Assembly: GCA_029210015.1 (NCBI GenBank)
Contig: JARGOE010000005.1
Span: 11,473 to 49,630 of the forward strand
DNA from: Vicingaceae bacterium
GTDB lineage: Bacteria > Bacteroidota > Bacteroidia > Flavobacteriales_E > Vicingaceae
Direction of reading: 5' to 3'
DNA length: 38,158 nucleotides
The position numbers were made by a program, and so were the translations under genes. Of the stretch, positions 7,969 to 16,521 are shown piece by piece. The notes beneath the pieces are model-generated. The model did not search any database and was not told the origin of the DNA. It worked only from the letters and a program-made list of their open reading frames with translations. How positions within the stretch are numbered: the stretch's first letter is position 1; each line of letters begins with the position of its first letter.

Positions 7969-9321
7969 TTAAAATAACTCTACTCCTGTAAAGTTGTATG
8001 GTGTAATTTGTTTTAGTTCAACTTTAATTTCTTCATTTACATTTAATGTATCAATAAAATTAGCGATTGATGTAGCAGTAATTTTTTCGTTAGTTCTGGT
8101 CAATTCTTTTAATGCTTCATAAGGTTTTGGATAACCTTCTCTTCTTAACACAGTTTGAATTGCTTCAGCAGCAACAGCCCAATTGTTCTCTAAATCAGCT
8201 GCAATTTTATCTTCGTTAATTAACAATTTATTTAATCCTTTAATTAAAGAAGCTAAAGCTAAAACAGAATGACCAATTGGTACACCAACATTTCTCAAAA
8301 CAGTAGAGTCCGTTAAATCTCTTTGCAAACGAGAGATAGGTAATTTAGCTGATAGGTGTTCAAATATTGCATTAGCAATTCCTAAGTTTCCTTCAGAGTT
8401 TTCAAAATCAATAGGGTTAACTTTATGGGGCATAGCAGATGAACCTATTTCACCAGCTTTAATTTTTTGTTTGAAATAATCCATAGAAACATAAGTCCAA
8501 ACGTCTCTATCTAAATCAATTAATATGTTATTGATTCGTTTTAAACCATCAAATAAGGCAGCTAAATTATCATAATGTTCAATCTGAGTGGTAGTTTGTG
8601 AACGATCTAAACCTAATCCATTGTTAACATAATTATTAGCAAAATCTACCCAGTTATATTCTGGGTATGCAACGTGATGTGCATTTAAGTTTCCTGTTGC
8701 ACCACCAAATTTTGCAGAGTAAGGTACAGCTTTAACTTGGGCTAATTGTTTTTCAATTCGCTCAATAAAAACATAAAATTCTTTACCTAATCGAGTAGGA
8801 GAAGCTGGTTGGCCATGTGTTTTGGCAAGCATTGGAATGTTTTTCCATTCGGTAGCTTTAGTTTTTAATAACGCAATAGCTTCATCTAATAAAGGATAAA
8901 AAACATCATTCAATGCTTCTTTTATAGATAATGGAACAGAGGTATTATTGATATCCTGAGAAGTTAATCCGAAGTGTACAAACTCTTGTTGTTCTCCAAT
9001 ACCTAAATCGGTAAATTTATTTTTAATAAAATACTCAACCGCTTTAACATCATGATTGGTAGTTTTTTCAATTTCTTTAACTGCTAAAGCATCTTCATTG
9101 CTAAAGTTTCTATAAATATCTCTAATTGGCTCAAAAAGTGATTTGTCAAAATCAGCTAGCTGAGGTAATGGTAATTCGCACAACGCAATAAAATATTCAA
9201 TTTCTACTCTTACTCTGTATTTTATTAAAGCAGCTTCCGAAAAATAAGTGCCTAATTCTTTTGTTACTCTTCTATATCTGCCATCTATTGGCGAAATTGC
9301 TGTTAATGCAGTTAATTCCAT
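7969..9321 (-). CDS. purB: adenylosuccinate lyase
   Basis: PurB splits SAICAR to AICAR and adenylosuccinate to AMP, each with release of fumarate, in purine synthesis. The protein has 450 residues and starts ELTALTAISPIDGRYRRVTK, as in the E. coli-type subclass. The fumarase/aspartase superfamily signature GSSAMPHKVNPIDFENSEGN is present near residue 293. The conserved HGQPASPTRLGKE and VHFGLTSQDINNTS segments carry the catalytic His and Thr/Ser positions of the family. A -7 promoter match lies 31 bases upstream on the minus strand. The gene leads a purB-ABC exporter unit, and the lipoprotein at 5621-6073 may follow on the same transcript. Confidence 0.97.
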   Translation of the reverse strand: MELTALTAISPIDGRYRRVTKELGTYFSEAALIKYRVRVEIEYFIALCELPLPQLADFDKSLFEPIRDIYRNFSNEDALAVKEIEKTTNHDVKAVEYFIKNKFTDLGIGEQQEFVHFGLTSQDINNTSVPLSIKEALNDVFYPLLDEAIALLKTKATEWKNIPMLAKTHGQPASPTRLGKEFYVFIERIEKQLAQVKAVPYSAKFGGATGNLNAHHVAYPEYNWVDFANNYVNNGLGLDRSQTTTQIEHYDNLAALFDGLKRINNILIDLDRDVWTYVSMDYFKQKIKAGEIGSSAMPHKVNPIDFENSEGNLGIANAIFEHLSAKLPISRLQRDLTDSTVLRNVGVPIGHSVLALASLIKGLNKLLINEDKIAADLENNWAVAAEAIQTVLRREGYPKPYEALKELTRTNEKITATSIANFIDTLNVNEEIKVELKQITPYNFTGVELF

Positions 9322-9351
9322 TCTTTGAACTATTAAAGTTTGTTAAAAAAA

Positions 9352-9359
9352 CAAAAGTA
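9352..9359 (-). promoter_or_regulatory. Bacteroidota -7 element for purB
   Basis: On the minus strand this reads TACTTTTG, an exact TAnnTTTG match. It predicts a transcription start near 9345 and a leader of about 24 bases to the purB ATG at 9321. No clear TTG at -33. Confidence 0.55.
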
Positions 9360-9395
9360 ACGCTTTTAGCGAGAATAATGCGGCTGATTATTGCG

Positions 9396-9403
9396 TATAT
9401 TTG
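9396..9403 (+). promoter_or_regulatory. Bacteroidota -7 element for the EI24-mqnA operon
   Basis: TATATTTG matches TAnnTTTG exactly, with a predicted transcription start near 9410 and a leader of about 16 bases. It is back to back with the purB promoter, with 36 bases between the two elements. Confidence 0.55.
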
Positions 9404-9425
9404 GTATAAGTTTTTAATATAGAAA

Positions 9426-10256
9426 ATGAGTTTATTTAAAAATTTTGGAGTAGGGTTTAGTTCTTATGGAAAGGCAATAGAATTGTTGTTTACTAAAGGA
9501 TTGATATGGTATATGGTTTTTCCGTTACTATTAAATATTTTGTTTTTAGTTGCAGGTTGGTTGGGAATAGGCTCTTTAACTGAGTGGGTAGAAAACTGGT
9601 TGCAAAATGCCATGAAAATTGAAGATAATTCCTTTTTTGGAGCAGAATATTTAACCTCAGTATCTACTTATATTTCAACCGTTGCTAGTGGATTTGTATG
9701 GGTTGTTATGAAATTTATTTTCTTCTTTGTTTTTGCTTATTTTGGAGGGTATATAGTTCTAATTTGTTTATCTCCAGTATTTGCTTTCTTATCTGAAAAA
9801 ACGGAAGAAATCTTAACTGGAAATAAATATAAGTTTAATGGAGACCAAATGATGCGTGATGTTGTGAGGGGTATATTGTTAGCTCTTCGAAACTTGTTTA
9901 TTGAATTGTTTTATATGATAATAATATTCTTTTTAGGCTTGTTTATTCCATTGTTAGGTGGTATTATCGGTGGTGTATTATTGTTTTTTATCAGCTCTTA
10001 TTTTTATGGATTTTCATTTATTGATTATACAAACGAACGAAGAAGAATGAAATTAAAAGAGAGTGTGAAGTTTATTAGAGCGAACAAAGGCCTAGCAATT
10101 GCCAATGGAATGGTATTCTCTTTTATGCTATTAATTCCATTCTGCGGAACAACTTTAGCAGGTTTTGTAGCTATAATTTCTGTAATTGCAGCAACGGTTG
10201 CAACACATAAAGTGGTAGATTTGTCGGATAATCCTTACGCACAAAAGCAAGAATAA
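9426..10256 (+). CDS. EI24 domain-containing (CysZ-like) membrane protein
   Basis: A 276-residue inner-membrane protein with about five or six hydrophobic segments (near residues 25-50, 80-122, 152-190 and 223-260). The opening, LFKNFGVGFSSYGKAIELLFTKGLIWYM in its pattern, and the LSPVFAFLSEKTEEILTG segment (about 118-135) are typical of the EI24/CysZ family. CysZ itself admits sulfate for cysteine synthesis, but Bacteroidota members are not characterised and no sulfur genes lie here. It is followed after one base by mqnA, so the two are one operon. Whether that pairing is functional is unknown. Confidence 0.82.
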   Translation: MSLFKNFGVGFSSYGKAIELLFTKGLIWYMVFPLLLNILFLVAGWLGIGSLTEWVENWLQNAMKIEDNSFFGAEYLTSVSTYISTVASGFVWVVMKFIFFFVFAYFGGYIVLICLSPVFAFLSEKTEEILTGNKYKFNGDQMMRDVVRGILLALRNLFIELFYMIIIFFLGLFIPLLGGIIGGVLLFFISSYFYGFSFIDYTNERRRMKLKESVKFIRANKGLAIANGMVFSFMLLIPFCGTTLAGFVAIISVIAATVATHKVVDLSDNPYAQKQE

Positions 10257-10257
10257 A

Positions 10258-11025
10258 TTGAAGGTTAGAGTTTCAGCAGTATCTTATTTAAATACATTAC
10301 CATTTATTCATGGGATAAATCAATCAGATTTGCGAAATGAAATAGATTTATCTTTAGATATTCCATCAGATTGTGCCCAAAAGTTACTAAATGATGAGGT
10401 AGATTTAGGGTTAGTTCCGATTGCTGTTATTCCTCAATTAAAGGAACATTATATAATTTCTGATTATTGTATAGGGGCAGAAGGTAAAGTAGATACAGTT
10501 GCCCTATATAGTGATGTCCCTTTGGAAGAAATCACACATGTTTATTTAGATTTTCATTCTAAAACATCCATTAACTTGGTTCAAGTATTAGCTCGAGAAT
10601 ATTGGGAGATTTCACCAAATTGGATGGATGCAGGAAAAGAGTTTATTCAAGAAATTGGAGGTAAAACCGCTGGTGTTATTATTGGAGATAGAACTTTTGC
10701 CTTACCAAAATCTTTTAATTACAAATACGATTTAGCTGAAGAATGGAAAAAGATGACTGGTTTACCATTTGTTTTTGCTTGTTGGGTAGCAAATAAAAAA
10801 TTACCTCAATCATTCATAGATAATTTTGATAAGGCATTAAGTATTGGGGTTAATGCTATTGAGGATGTGATAGAGTCTAAAGATAAAAGGGCAATTACTA
10901 AAAAAGAATTGAGTAATTATTTAACCCACAATATAGATTATAATTTAACTAATGATAAGTTGAAAGCACTGTCTAAATTTCTTGATTATATAAAGGCAAA
11001 TGAGATAAGTAATACCTTTTCTTAA
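10258..11025 (+). CDS. mqnA: chorismate dehydratase MqnA (futalosine pathway)
   Basis: MqnA removes water from chorismate to give 3-(1-carboxyvinyloxy)benzoate, the first step of the futalosine route to menaquinone. The 255-residue protein has the family opening VRVSAVSYLNTLPFI at residues 3-17, and later NDEVDLGLVPIAVIP and GDRTFAL. These belong to the periplasmic-binding-protein-like fold shared with MqnD. The start is a TTG one base after the EI24 stop. No ATG lies near it, and the homologous start MKVRVSAVSYLN fits this codon exactly. The tight spacing suggests translational coupling, which would help a weak TTG start. The partner genes mqnB and mqnD lie about 9 kb away in another operon. 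Confidence 0.93.
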   Translation: MKVRVSAVSYLNTLPFIHGINQSDLRNEIDLSLDIPSDCAQKLLNDEVDLGLVPIAVIPQLKEHYIISDYCIGAEGKVDTVALYSDVPLEEITHVYLDFHSKTSINLVQVLAREYWEISPNWMDAGKEFIQEIGGKTAGVIIGDRTFALPKSFNYKYDLAEEWKKMTGLPFVFACWVANKKLPQSFIDNFDKALSIGVNAIEDVIESKDKRAITKKELSNYLTHNIDYNLTNDKLKALSKFLDYIKANEISNTFS

Positions 11026-11103
11026 CAGTTGTTAATATATATAGTTTTATATCCATTTCTAAATACTTATTTTTGTTAGTGTACAAAGGCATAGTCTGTA
11101 TCC

Positions 11104-11111
11104 TACATTTG
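11104..11111 (+). promoter_or_regulatory. Bacteroidota -7 element for the PD40 protein gene
   Basis: TACATTTG is an exact TAnnTTTG match. It predicts transcription from about 11118 and a 31-base leader to the ATG at 11149. The nearest TTG upstream (11073-11075) is further away than the usual spacing. Confidence 0.55.
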
Positions 11112-11148
11112 GCATAATTGCTGTGTAATACGGATAAAAAAAACAAAT

Positions 11149-12783
11149 ATGAGGAAATATTTACTACTATTTTTTGCTGTTACTCTTCTGAGTACAGCGG
11201 GTTTTTCACAAGAAGATAAAAAAGCAAGCAAGGTAACTTATAAGAAAAAAATGATGGATGCCCGTCATGAATATTTAACTGAAAATAACGTAAGAGCAGC
11301 TTTAAATATTTATCGTGAGTTATTAAAAGATTTTACCAATGATGCAAAAGTGAATTACAGAATTGGTGAATGTCATTTTAGAATGAAAAACTTTGAGTTA
11401 GCTGTAGAATATTTTCAGAATGCTAAAAAACTAGACGAAGAAGTTGATGATGAATTGTTTTTTAACTTAGGACAAGCTTATCATAGAAATGGGCAGCTAG
11501 ATGAATCTTTAGAGGCTTATAACATATATAATTCTACTGCTTCAAAGAAAGACCGTAAATTTCATAATGTAGCATTGCGTATTTCTCAGATAGATTATGC
11601 TAAGAAAATGATGGCTAGTCCAGTAAAAGTTACGATTGAAAATTTAGGAGATAATATTAATTCAAGAGGTGGTGATTATGCCCCTTCAATTTCTGCTGAT
11701 GGTAAAACTATGATATTTACTTCTAGAAGATCAGATACTAAAGGTGGTGGAGTAGATAAAGCAGGAGATTTTAAGTACTTTGAAGATATTTATATTTCTC
11801 ATTGGGATTCAGCTGAAAATATTTGGGGAAAAGCTAGACCAATTGAAGGGAAATTAAACACTGAAGGGCATGATGCTGGATTAAGTATTTCTCCTGATGG
11901 AAATCAAATTTTTATTTATCGTAATGACGGAGTACTTTATATTGGTGACATTTTTGTGTCGAAAAGAAGAAAAAGCTCAGGAACTTGGGGAACACCTAAA
12001 CCTCTTGAAAAGCCAATAAATACTTCTTACTACGAAAGTTCAGCCTGTCTTACTGCAGATGGAAATAGAATGTTTTTTGTAAGTGAAAGAATTGGGAAAA
12101 AGAATGGTGCTCAGGGACGTGGAGATATTTATGTAGCGGAAAGAATTTCAAAATCTGTTTGGGGAGAGCCTAAAAATTTAGGACCAGTTGTTAATACTCC
12201 AGAAGATGAAGCAGCTGTATTTATTCATCCAGATGGTAAAACAATCTTTTTTAGTTCTAATGGTCATTTAGGCCTAGGAGATTATGATGTATTTATGTCC
12301 AGAATGAATGAGGATAGTACTTGGACTAAACCAGAAAACTTAGGTTACCCTATTAATACTATTGGAAAAGATGCTCATTTTGTATTAAGTACTGATGGAA
12401 AAACTGCTCATTATTCTACTGTAAAAGAAGATGGTATGGGAGAAAGAGATATTTACAAAATAGATATGAGTAATTATCCTGTATTAACTGAGGGTGTTTC
12501 TATTAACCTTTCTATATTAAAGGGGACTATTAAAAATGGTGAGGATAATATCGTAGGTCAACTTACTTTTAAAGATGATTCTGGAAAGGAAGTTGCCAAG
12601 ACTGTTTGTAATGATGATGGGGACTTTTTTATAACCTTACCTGGAGGTAAAAAATATAATGTTTCCGTTTCTGCTAAAGGATATACACCTAAAGATGTAG
12701 TTGTTGATTTAGCTTTAGGAAAGGGTTCTACACATTCTCATACTGAAGTGATTGATTTGGTTAAATTACCAGAACAAGAATAA
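11149..12783 (+). CDS. exported TPR-PD40 propeller protein, PorE-like but without OmpA domain
   Basis: The 544-residue protein begins with a signal peptide (MRKYLLLFFAVTLLSTAGFSQ, cut near residue 20). TPR-like helices follow at about 30-130 (AALNIYRELLKDF, YRIGECHFRMKNFELAVEYF). A beta-propeller of PD40 repeats spans about 170-435, with the recurring pattern SxxDGKxxxFxS (for example PSISADGKTMIFTSRR). A carboxypeptidase-regulatory-like beta domain ends the protein at about 458-530 (GQLTFKDDSGKEVA). This order matches PorE, a periplasmic T9SS component, and related OmpA-family proteins, but these continue into a peptidoglycan-binding OmpA_C domain. Here the reading frame stops at 12783 and the neighbouring yigZ stop codon follows at once. 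It may be a shorter paralogue acting in envelope scaffolding or T9SS assembly. Confidence 0.85.
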   Translation: MRKYLLLFFAVTLLSTAGFSQEDKKASKVTYKKKMMDARHEYLTENNVRAALNIYRELLKDFTNDAKVNYRIGECHFRMKNFELAVEYFQNAKKLDEEVDDELFFNLGQAYHRNGQLDESLEAYNIYNSTASKKDRKFHNVALRISQIDYAKKMMASPVKVTIENLGDNINSRGGDYAPSISADGKTMIFTSRRSDTKGGGVDKAGDFKYFEDIYISHWDSAENIWGKARPIEGKLNTEGHDAGLSISPDGNQIFIYRNDGVLYIGDIFVSKRRKSSGTWGTPKPLEKPINTSYYESSACLTADGNRMFFVSERIGKKNGAQGRGDIYVAERISKSVWGEPKNLGPVVNTPEDEAAVFIHPDGKTIFFSSNGHLGLGDYDVFMSRMNEDSTWTKPENLGYPINTIGKDAHFVLSTDGKTAHYSTVKEDGMGERDIYKIDMSNYPVLTEGVSINLSILKGTIKNGEDNIVGQLTFKDDSGKEVAKTVCNDDGDFFITLPGGKKYNVSVSAKGYTPKDVVVDLALGKGSTHSHTEVIDLVKLPEQE

Positions 12784-13389
12784 TTAAGCGGTTCTTAAAA
12801 AACTTATTTTTAAACCATCAATTTTTTCTAGTAACTCAATAATGGTTATGGCTTCGCTTTGCCTAATTCTAAACTGAATAGTTCCTTTTTCTTCAAGTAC
12901 TTGTGAAATAATATCTAGTTGATGTTGTTTAACAAAATTCATTACATCACTCAAGATTTCATATCCAAACTCTAGTTGGTAAAAATTATCAACGGTACGG
13001 TCTACAATTTTACTATTCTGCAACGCTTCTTTTGCAGCTTCCTTATAAGCAGTAATCAATCCTCCAACACCAAGCTTGGTTCCCCCAAAATATCGTACTA
13101 CAATTATTGCTATATTAGTAACATTAAAAGATTGAATTTGCCCGTAGATTGGAGCTCCAGCTGAATTGTTAGGTTCACCATCATCATTATAACGATATTC
13201 ATTCTCACTTAGTCCAATTTTAAAAGCATAGCAATGGTGACGAGCATCATGATATTCTCTTTTTATTTCGTTTTGAAATATCTTAAATTCATCTTCAGAG
13301 TATATAGGTGAAGCAATAGCAATAAACTTACTTCCTTTTTCTTTGTAAATTCCTTTAGAATTAGCTGCTATGGTTTTATATATATCGAT
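12784..13389 (-). CDS. yigZ: YigZ/IMPACT family protein, non-canonical (ATC) start proposed
   Basis: YigZ/IMPACT proteins share an N-terminal ribosomal S5-like UPF0029 domain. The bacterial function is not settled, and the eukaryotic relative IMPACT regulates GCN2. Reading the minus strand in one open frame gives YKTIAANSKGIYKEKGSKFI, then YHDARHHCYAF (near residue 60), DDGEPNNSAGAPIYG, VVRYFGGTKLGVGGLITAY and the C-terminal DUF1949-type region. All of these are family hallmarks. The frame has no ATG, GTG or TTG between an upstream stop and the conserved start. The best-fitting codon is ATC at 13389-13387 (I/M-D-I-Y-K-T-I), giving 201 residues, the normal length. The only TTG (13059) would delete more than half of the protein. 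The stop abuts that of the PD40 gene. Confidence 0.85.
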   Translation of the reverse strand: MDIYKTIAANSKGIYKEKGSKFIAIASPIYSEDEFKIFQNEIKREYHDARHHCYAFKIGLSENEYRYNDDGEPNNSAGAPIYGQIQSFNVTNIAIIVVRYFGGTKLGVGGLITAYKEAAKEALQNSKIVDRTVDNFYQLEFGYEILSDVMNFVKQHQLDIISQVLEEKGTIQFRIRQSEAITIIELLEKIDGLKISFLRTA

Positions 13390-13396
13390 AGTTAAG

Positions 13397-13404
13397 CAAA
13401 GGTA
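13397..13404 (-). promoter_or_regulatory. Bacteroidota -7 element for yigZ
   Basis: On the minus strand this reads TACCTTTG, an exact TAnnTTTG match. The predicted transcription start is about 13390, one base before the proposed ATC start. The mRNA would then be leaderless or nearly so. Confidence 0.45.
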
Positions 13405-13447
13405 ATTATATTAGAATAATTTCCTTTAAAACAACTACTTTTACGGT

Positions 13448-14233
13448 ATGAATAAGTTTAAGCAAGCATTAGATTTTGCAAAATATCGACTTAAATCTGG
13501 GAATGAGCATAGTATTCATTCTCCTTTTGTTTTTGAATTATACAATGATGTAATTACAGATGATAATCCTTTTTATATTTATAATGATATAGAATCGATA
13601 AGGGCAAAGCTGTTGTTAACAGATATGGAAATCTCTATAGATGACCATGGTGCTGGATCAACTGTTAATTCATCTAATAAAAGAAAGATTAAAGATATAG
13701 CTAAACACACTTTAAAGTCTCCTAAGTATGGGCAATTATTGTTTAGGTTGGTTAATCGATTTAAACCTAAAACCATTTTAGAATTAGGAACATCTTTAGG
13801 TGTTAGCACCATGTATATGGCTGCTGTGGCAAAAAACATTAATGTAATTACAGTTGAAGGTTGTAATAATACTGCAAAGGTAGCTCAGGTTAATTTTGAT
13901 AAGATAGGGTTTGAAAATATTACTTTGAATCACGATACTTTTGATAGTTTTTTACCGTCATATCTTAAAACTGTTAATCATCTTGATTTTGTTTTTTTTG
14001 ATGGGAACCATACAAAAGAGGCCACTTTGAATTATTTTAATTTATGTGCAAACAAAGCGAATCAAGAGGCTGTATTTGTTTTTGATGATATACATTGGAG
14101 TGAAGGAATGACTGAAGCGTGGGAAATAATAAAACAAAACGATAAGGTAACTACTACCATAGATTTACACTTTGTAGGAATAGTCTTTTTTAATCCTGAA
14201 TTAAGTAAAGAAAATTTTTTATTGAAGTTTTAA
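13448..14233 (+). CDS. class I SAM-dependent methyltransferase (Methyltransf_24-like)
   Basis: A 261-residue cytoplasmic protein. The Rossmann-type SAM motif I, ILELGTSLGVSTMYMA, lies near residues 109-124. The acidic residue that ends strand 2 is in VITVEGCNN. Motif II/III-like HLDFVFFDGNHTKEATLNYF follows near 178-197, and VFVFDDIHWSEGM near 212-224. The FDG/DDIH pairs resemble O-methyltransferases that bind a divalent metal, such as the catechol O-methyltransferase group. The substrate is unknown. The first 105 residues, which include HSIHSPFVFELYNDVI, form a conserved N-terminal extension seen in Bacteroidota homologues. It lies upstream of ffh but is probably separate from it, since ffh has its own promoter match. 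Confidence 0.85.
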   Translation: MNKFKQALDFAKYRLKSGNEHSIHSPFVFELYNDVITDDNPFYIYNDIESIRAKLLLTDMEISIDDHGAGSTVNSSNKRKIKDIAKHTLKSPKYGQLLFRLVNRFKPKTILELGTSLGVSTMYMAAVAKNINVITVEGCNNTAKVAQVNFDKIGFENITLNHDTFDSFLPSYLKTVNHLDFVFFDGNHTKEATLNYFNLCANKANQEAVFVFDDIHWSEGMTEAWEIIKQNDKVTTTIDLHFVGIVFFNPELSKENFLLKF

Positions 14234-14274
14234 TTTGAGGTAAGTTAAGCCTTTCTTAATCGCTCAATAAATGT

Positions 14275-14282
14275 TAAATTTG
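14275..14282 (+). promoter_or_regulatory. Bacteroidota -7 element for ffh-folD
   Basis: TAAATTTG is an exact TAnnTTTG match, with transcription predicted from about 14289 and a 16-base A-rich leader to the ffh ATG at 14305. No -33 TTG at normal spacing. Confidence 0.5.
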
Positions 14283-14304
14283 TGTTTGTTAAAAAAGAAA
14301 ATAA

Positions 14305-15636
14305 ATGTTTGATAGTTTAAGTGATAAGTTAGATAGAGCCTTTAAGGTATTAAAAGGACAAGGACAAGTAACAGAAATAAATGTTGCTGAGACGGTTAAG
14401 GAAATTCGTAGAGCATTATTGGATGCTGATGTTAGCTACAAAGTAGCAAAGCAATTTACAGATACAGTAAAAGAAAAAGCATTAGGGCAAAATGTGATTA
14501 ATGCAGTATCGCCTAATCAATTAATGGTTAAAATTACTCATGATGAGTTAGCTGGATTGATGGGTGGCGGAATGTCTGACATCAATATTCAAGGTAGTCC
14601 TGCTGTAATTTTAATTTCTGGTTTACAAGGTTCTGGTAAGACAACTTTTTCTGGGAAACTAGCACTACATTTAAAATCTAAAAAAGGTAAGAATCCTTTA
14701 TTAGTTGCAGGGGATGTATACAGACCAGCGGCAATTGACCAATTACATGTTTTAGGTGAGCAAGTAGGAGTTGAAGTTTGGAGTGATAAGGAAAATAAAA
14801 ATCCGGTTGATATTGCTAAGCAAGCAGTTATTCATGCTAAGAGCAAAGGGCATAATGTGGTTATAATAGATACAGCTGGACGTCTAGCAGTTGATGAGCA
14901 AATGATGACTGAAATTGCAGAGGTTAAAAAAGCAGTAAGTCCACAAGAAACATTATTTGTTGTAGATTCTATGACAGGGCAAGATGCTGTAAATACAGCT
15001 AAAGCTTTTAACGATAGATTAGATTTTGATGGAGTTGTATTAACAAAATTAGATGGAGATACAAGAGGTGGAGCTGCATTGTCGATTAGAAATGTAGTTG
15101 ATAAACCAATTAAGTTTGTAGGTACAGGCGAGAAAATGGAAGCATTAGATGTTTTCTATCCTGAACGTATGGCAGACAGAATACTGGGAATGGGAGATGT
15201 TGTAAGTTTAGTTGAACGTGCCCAAGAACAATATGATGAGGAAGAAGCAAGAAAACTTCAAAAGAAAATTGCTAAAAATCAATTTGATTTTAATGACTTT
15301 TTAAGTCAGATAGCCCAAATTAAAAAAATGGGTAATGTAAAAGATTTAATGGGAATGATTCCTGGCGTGGGTAAAGCAATGAAAGGAGTTGATATAGATG
15401 ATGATGCTTTTAAAGGCATAGAAGCAATTATACATTCTATGACACCATATGAAAGAGAAAACCCGAAAGCATTAAACGGAAGTAGGAGAAAAAGAATTGC
15501 TTCTGGTAGTGGAACAAACATTCAAGAAGTAAATAAATTAATTAAGCAGTTTGACCAAACTAGTAAGATGATGAGAATGATGGGAGATAAGAAAAAGATG
15601 GCTCAAATGATGCGAAACATGCCTAAACAACGATAA
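14305..15636 (+). CDS. ffh: signal recognition particle protein Ffh (SRP54)
   Basis: Ffh binds signal sequences of nascent inner-membrane proteins together with 4.5S RNA and delivers the ribosome to FtsY. The 443-residue protein has the helical N domain (residues 1-90, MFDSLSDKLDRAFKVLKG). The GTPase G domain follows with G1 GLQGSGKTT near 106, the insertion box, G3 DTAGRL near 190 and G4 TKLDGD near 248. The methionine-rich M domain (about 300-443) contains the RNA-binding GSRRKRIASGSGT near 392 and ends MMRNMPKQR. All parts are intact and of normal length. The folD start lies three bases beyond its stop. Confidence 0.98.
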   Translation: MFDSLSDKLDRAFKVLKGQGQVTEINVAETVKEIRRALLDADVSYKVAKQFTDTVKEKALGQNVINAVSPNQLMVKITHDELAGLMGGGMSDINIQGSPAVILISGLQGSGKTTFSGKLALHLKSKKGKNPLLVAGDVYRPAAIDQLHVLGEQVGVEVWSDKENKNPVDIAKQAVIHAKSKGHNVVIIDTAGRLAVDEQMMTEIAEVKKAVSPQETLFVVDSMTGQDAVNTAKAFNDRLDFDGVVLTKLDGDTRGGAALSIRNVVDKPIKFVGTGEKMEALDVFYPERMADRILGMGDVVSLVERAQEQYDEEEARKLQKKIAKNQFDFNDFLSQIAQIKKMGNVKDLMGMIPGVGKAMKGVDIDDDAFKGIEAIIHSMTPYERENPKALNGSRRKRIASGSGTNIQEVNKLIKQFDQTSKMMRMMGDKKKMAQMMRNMPKQR

Positions 15637-15639
15637 ACT

Positions 15640-16521
15640 ATGGAACCAACTATTGTAAGCGGAAAAGAAGTTTCTAATAAAGTAAAAGATGACATTGCTT
15701 TAGAAGTTGAACAGATAAAAGTAAATGGAGGGAAAGTACCTCATTTGGCTGCTATATTAGTTGGAGACGATGGTGCAAGTAGAACTTACGTAAATGCAAA
15801 AGTAAAAGCTTGTGAGCGTGTTGGTTTTGGTTCTACCTTAGTTAAGTTAGATGCAGATATTAGTGAAGCAGATTTATTAACTGAAGTTCAAAAATTGAAT
15901 AACAACCCTGAAATTGATGGGTATATTGTTCAATTACCTTTACCTAAACACATTGATGAGCAAAAGGTAACTGAAGCTATTGCTCCAGAAAAAGATGTGG
16001 ATGGTTTTCATCCTGTTAGTTTAGGGAAAATGTTATTGGATTTACCAAGTTTTTTACCTGCTACACCTGCTGGAATTGTTGAAATGCTAAGACATTACAA
16101 TATTCCTACAGAAGGAAAGCATTGTGTGGTTATTGGAAGAAGTCATATTGTTGGTTCACCAATGAGTGTGTTAATGGCACGTAATGCTTATCCTGGAAAT
16201 TGTACAGTAACTATTACACATAGTAGAACACAAAACTTAAAAGAAATTACTAATCAAGCTGATATATTGATTGTAGCTTTAGGTAAGCCTGAATTTTTAA
16301 CTGCAGATATGGTTAAAGAAGGCGCTACGGTTATTGATGTTGGTATTCATAGAATTGAAGACAGTTCTAAAAAATCTGGATTTAGATTATTAGGAGATGT
16401 TAAATTTGATGAGGTAGCACCAAAGTGTGCTTTTATTTCTCCAGTTCCTGGTGGAGTAGGGCCAATGACAATTGCTAGTTTATTGAAAAATACCTTGTTG
16501 GCTGTTAAACTAAATGGTTAA
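15640..16521 (+). CDS. folD: bifunctional methylenetetrahydrofolate dehydrogenase/cyclohydrolase FolD
   Basis: FolD converts 5,10-methylene-THF to 10-formyl-THF in two steps with NADP+, supplying one-carbon units for purines and initiator tRNA. The protein has 293 residues. It shows the catalytic [14 protein letters not shown] (Tyr-x3-Lys, near residue 48), QLPLPKHI near 99, the [11 protein letters not shown] segment and the nucleotide-binding [15 protein letters not shown] near 165. The C-terminal [18 protein letters not shown] is also present. It shares a transcript with ffh. Its 3' end overlaps the opposite DUF1572 gene by 12 bases. Confidence 0.97.
   Translation: MEPTIVSGKEVSNKVKDDIALEVEQIKVNGGKVPHLAAILVGDDGASRTYVNAKVKACERVGFGSTLVKLDADISEADLLTEVQKLNNNPEIDGYIVQLPLPKHIDEQKVTEAIAPEKDVDGFHPVSLGKMLLDLPSFLPATPAGIVEMLRHYNIPTEGKHCVVIGRSHIVGSPMSVLMARNAYPGNCTVTITHSRTQNLKEITNQADILIVALGKPEFLTADMVKEGATVIDVGIHRIEDSSKKSGFRLLGDVKFDEVAPKCAFISPVPGGVGPMTIASLLKNTLLAVKLNG

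Noticed and set aside
12784-13059. Short yigZ reading frame starting at TTG 13059
   Set aside because: The frame stays open and conserved for 110 codons upstream (YFGGTKLGVGG and earlier motifs), so this TTG is an internal leucine.
12976-13164. Plus-strand open frame opposite yigZ
   Set aside because: It is a shadow of a conserved gene, starts with TTG and has no recognisable protein features.
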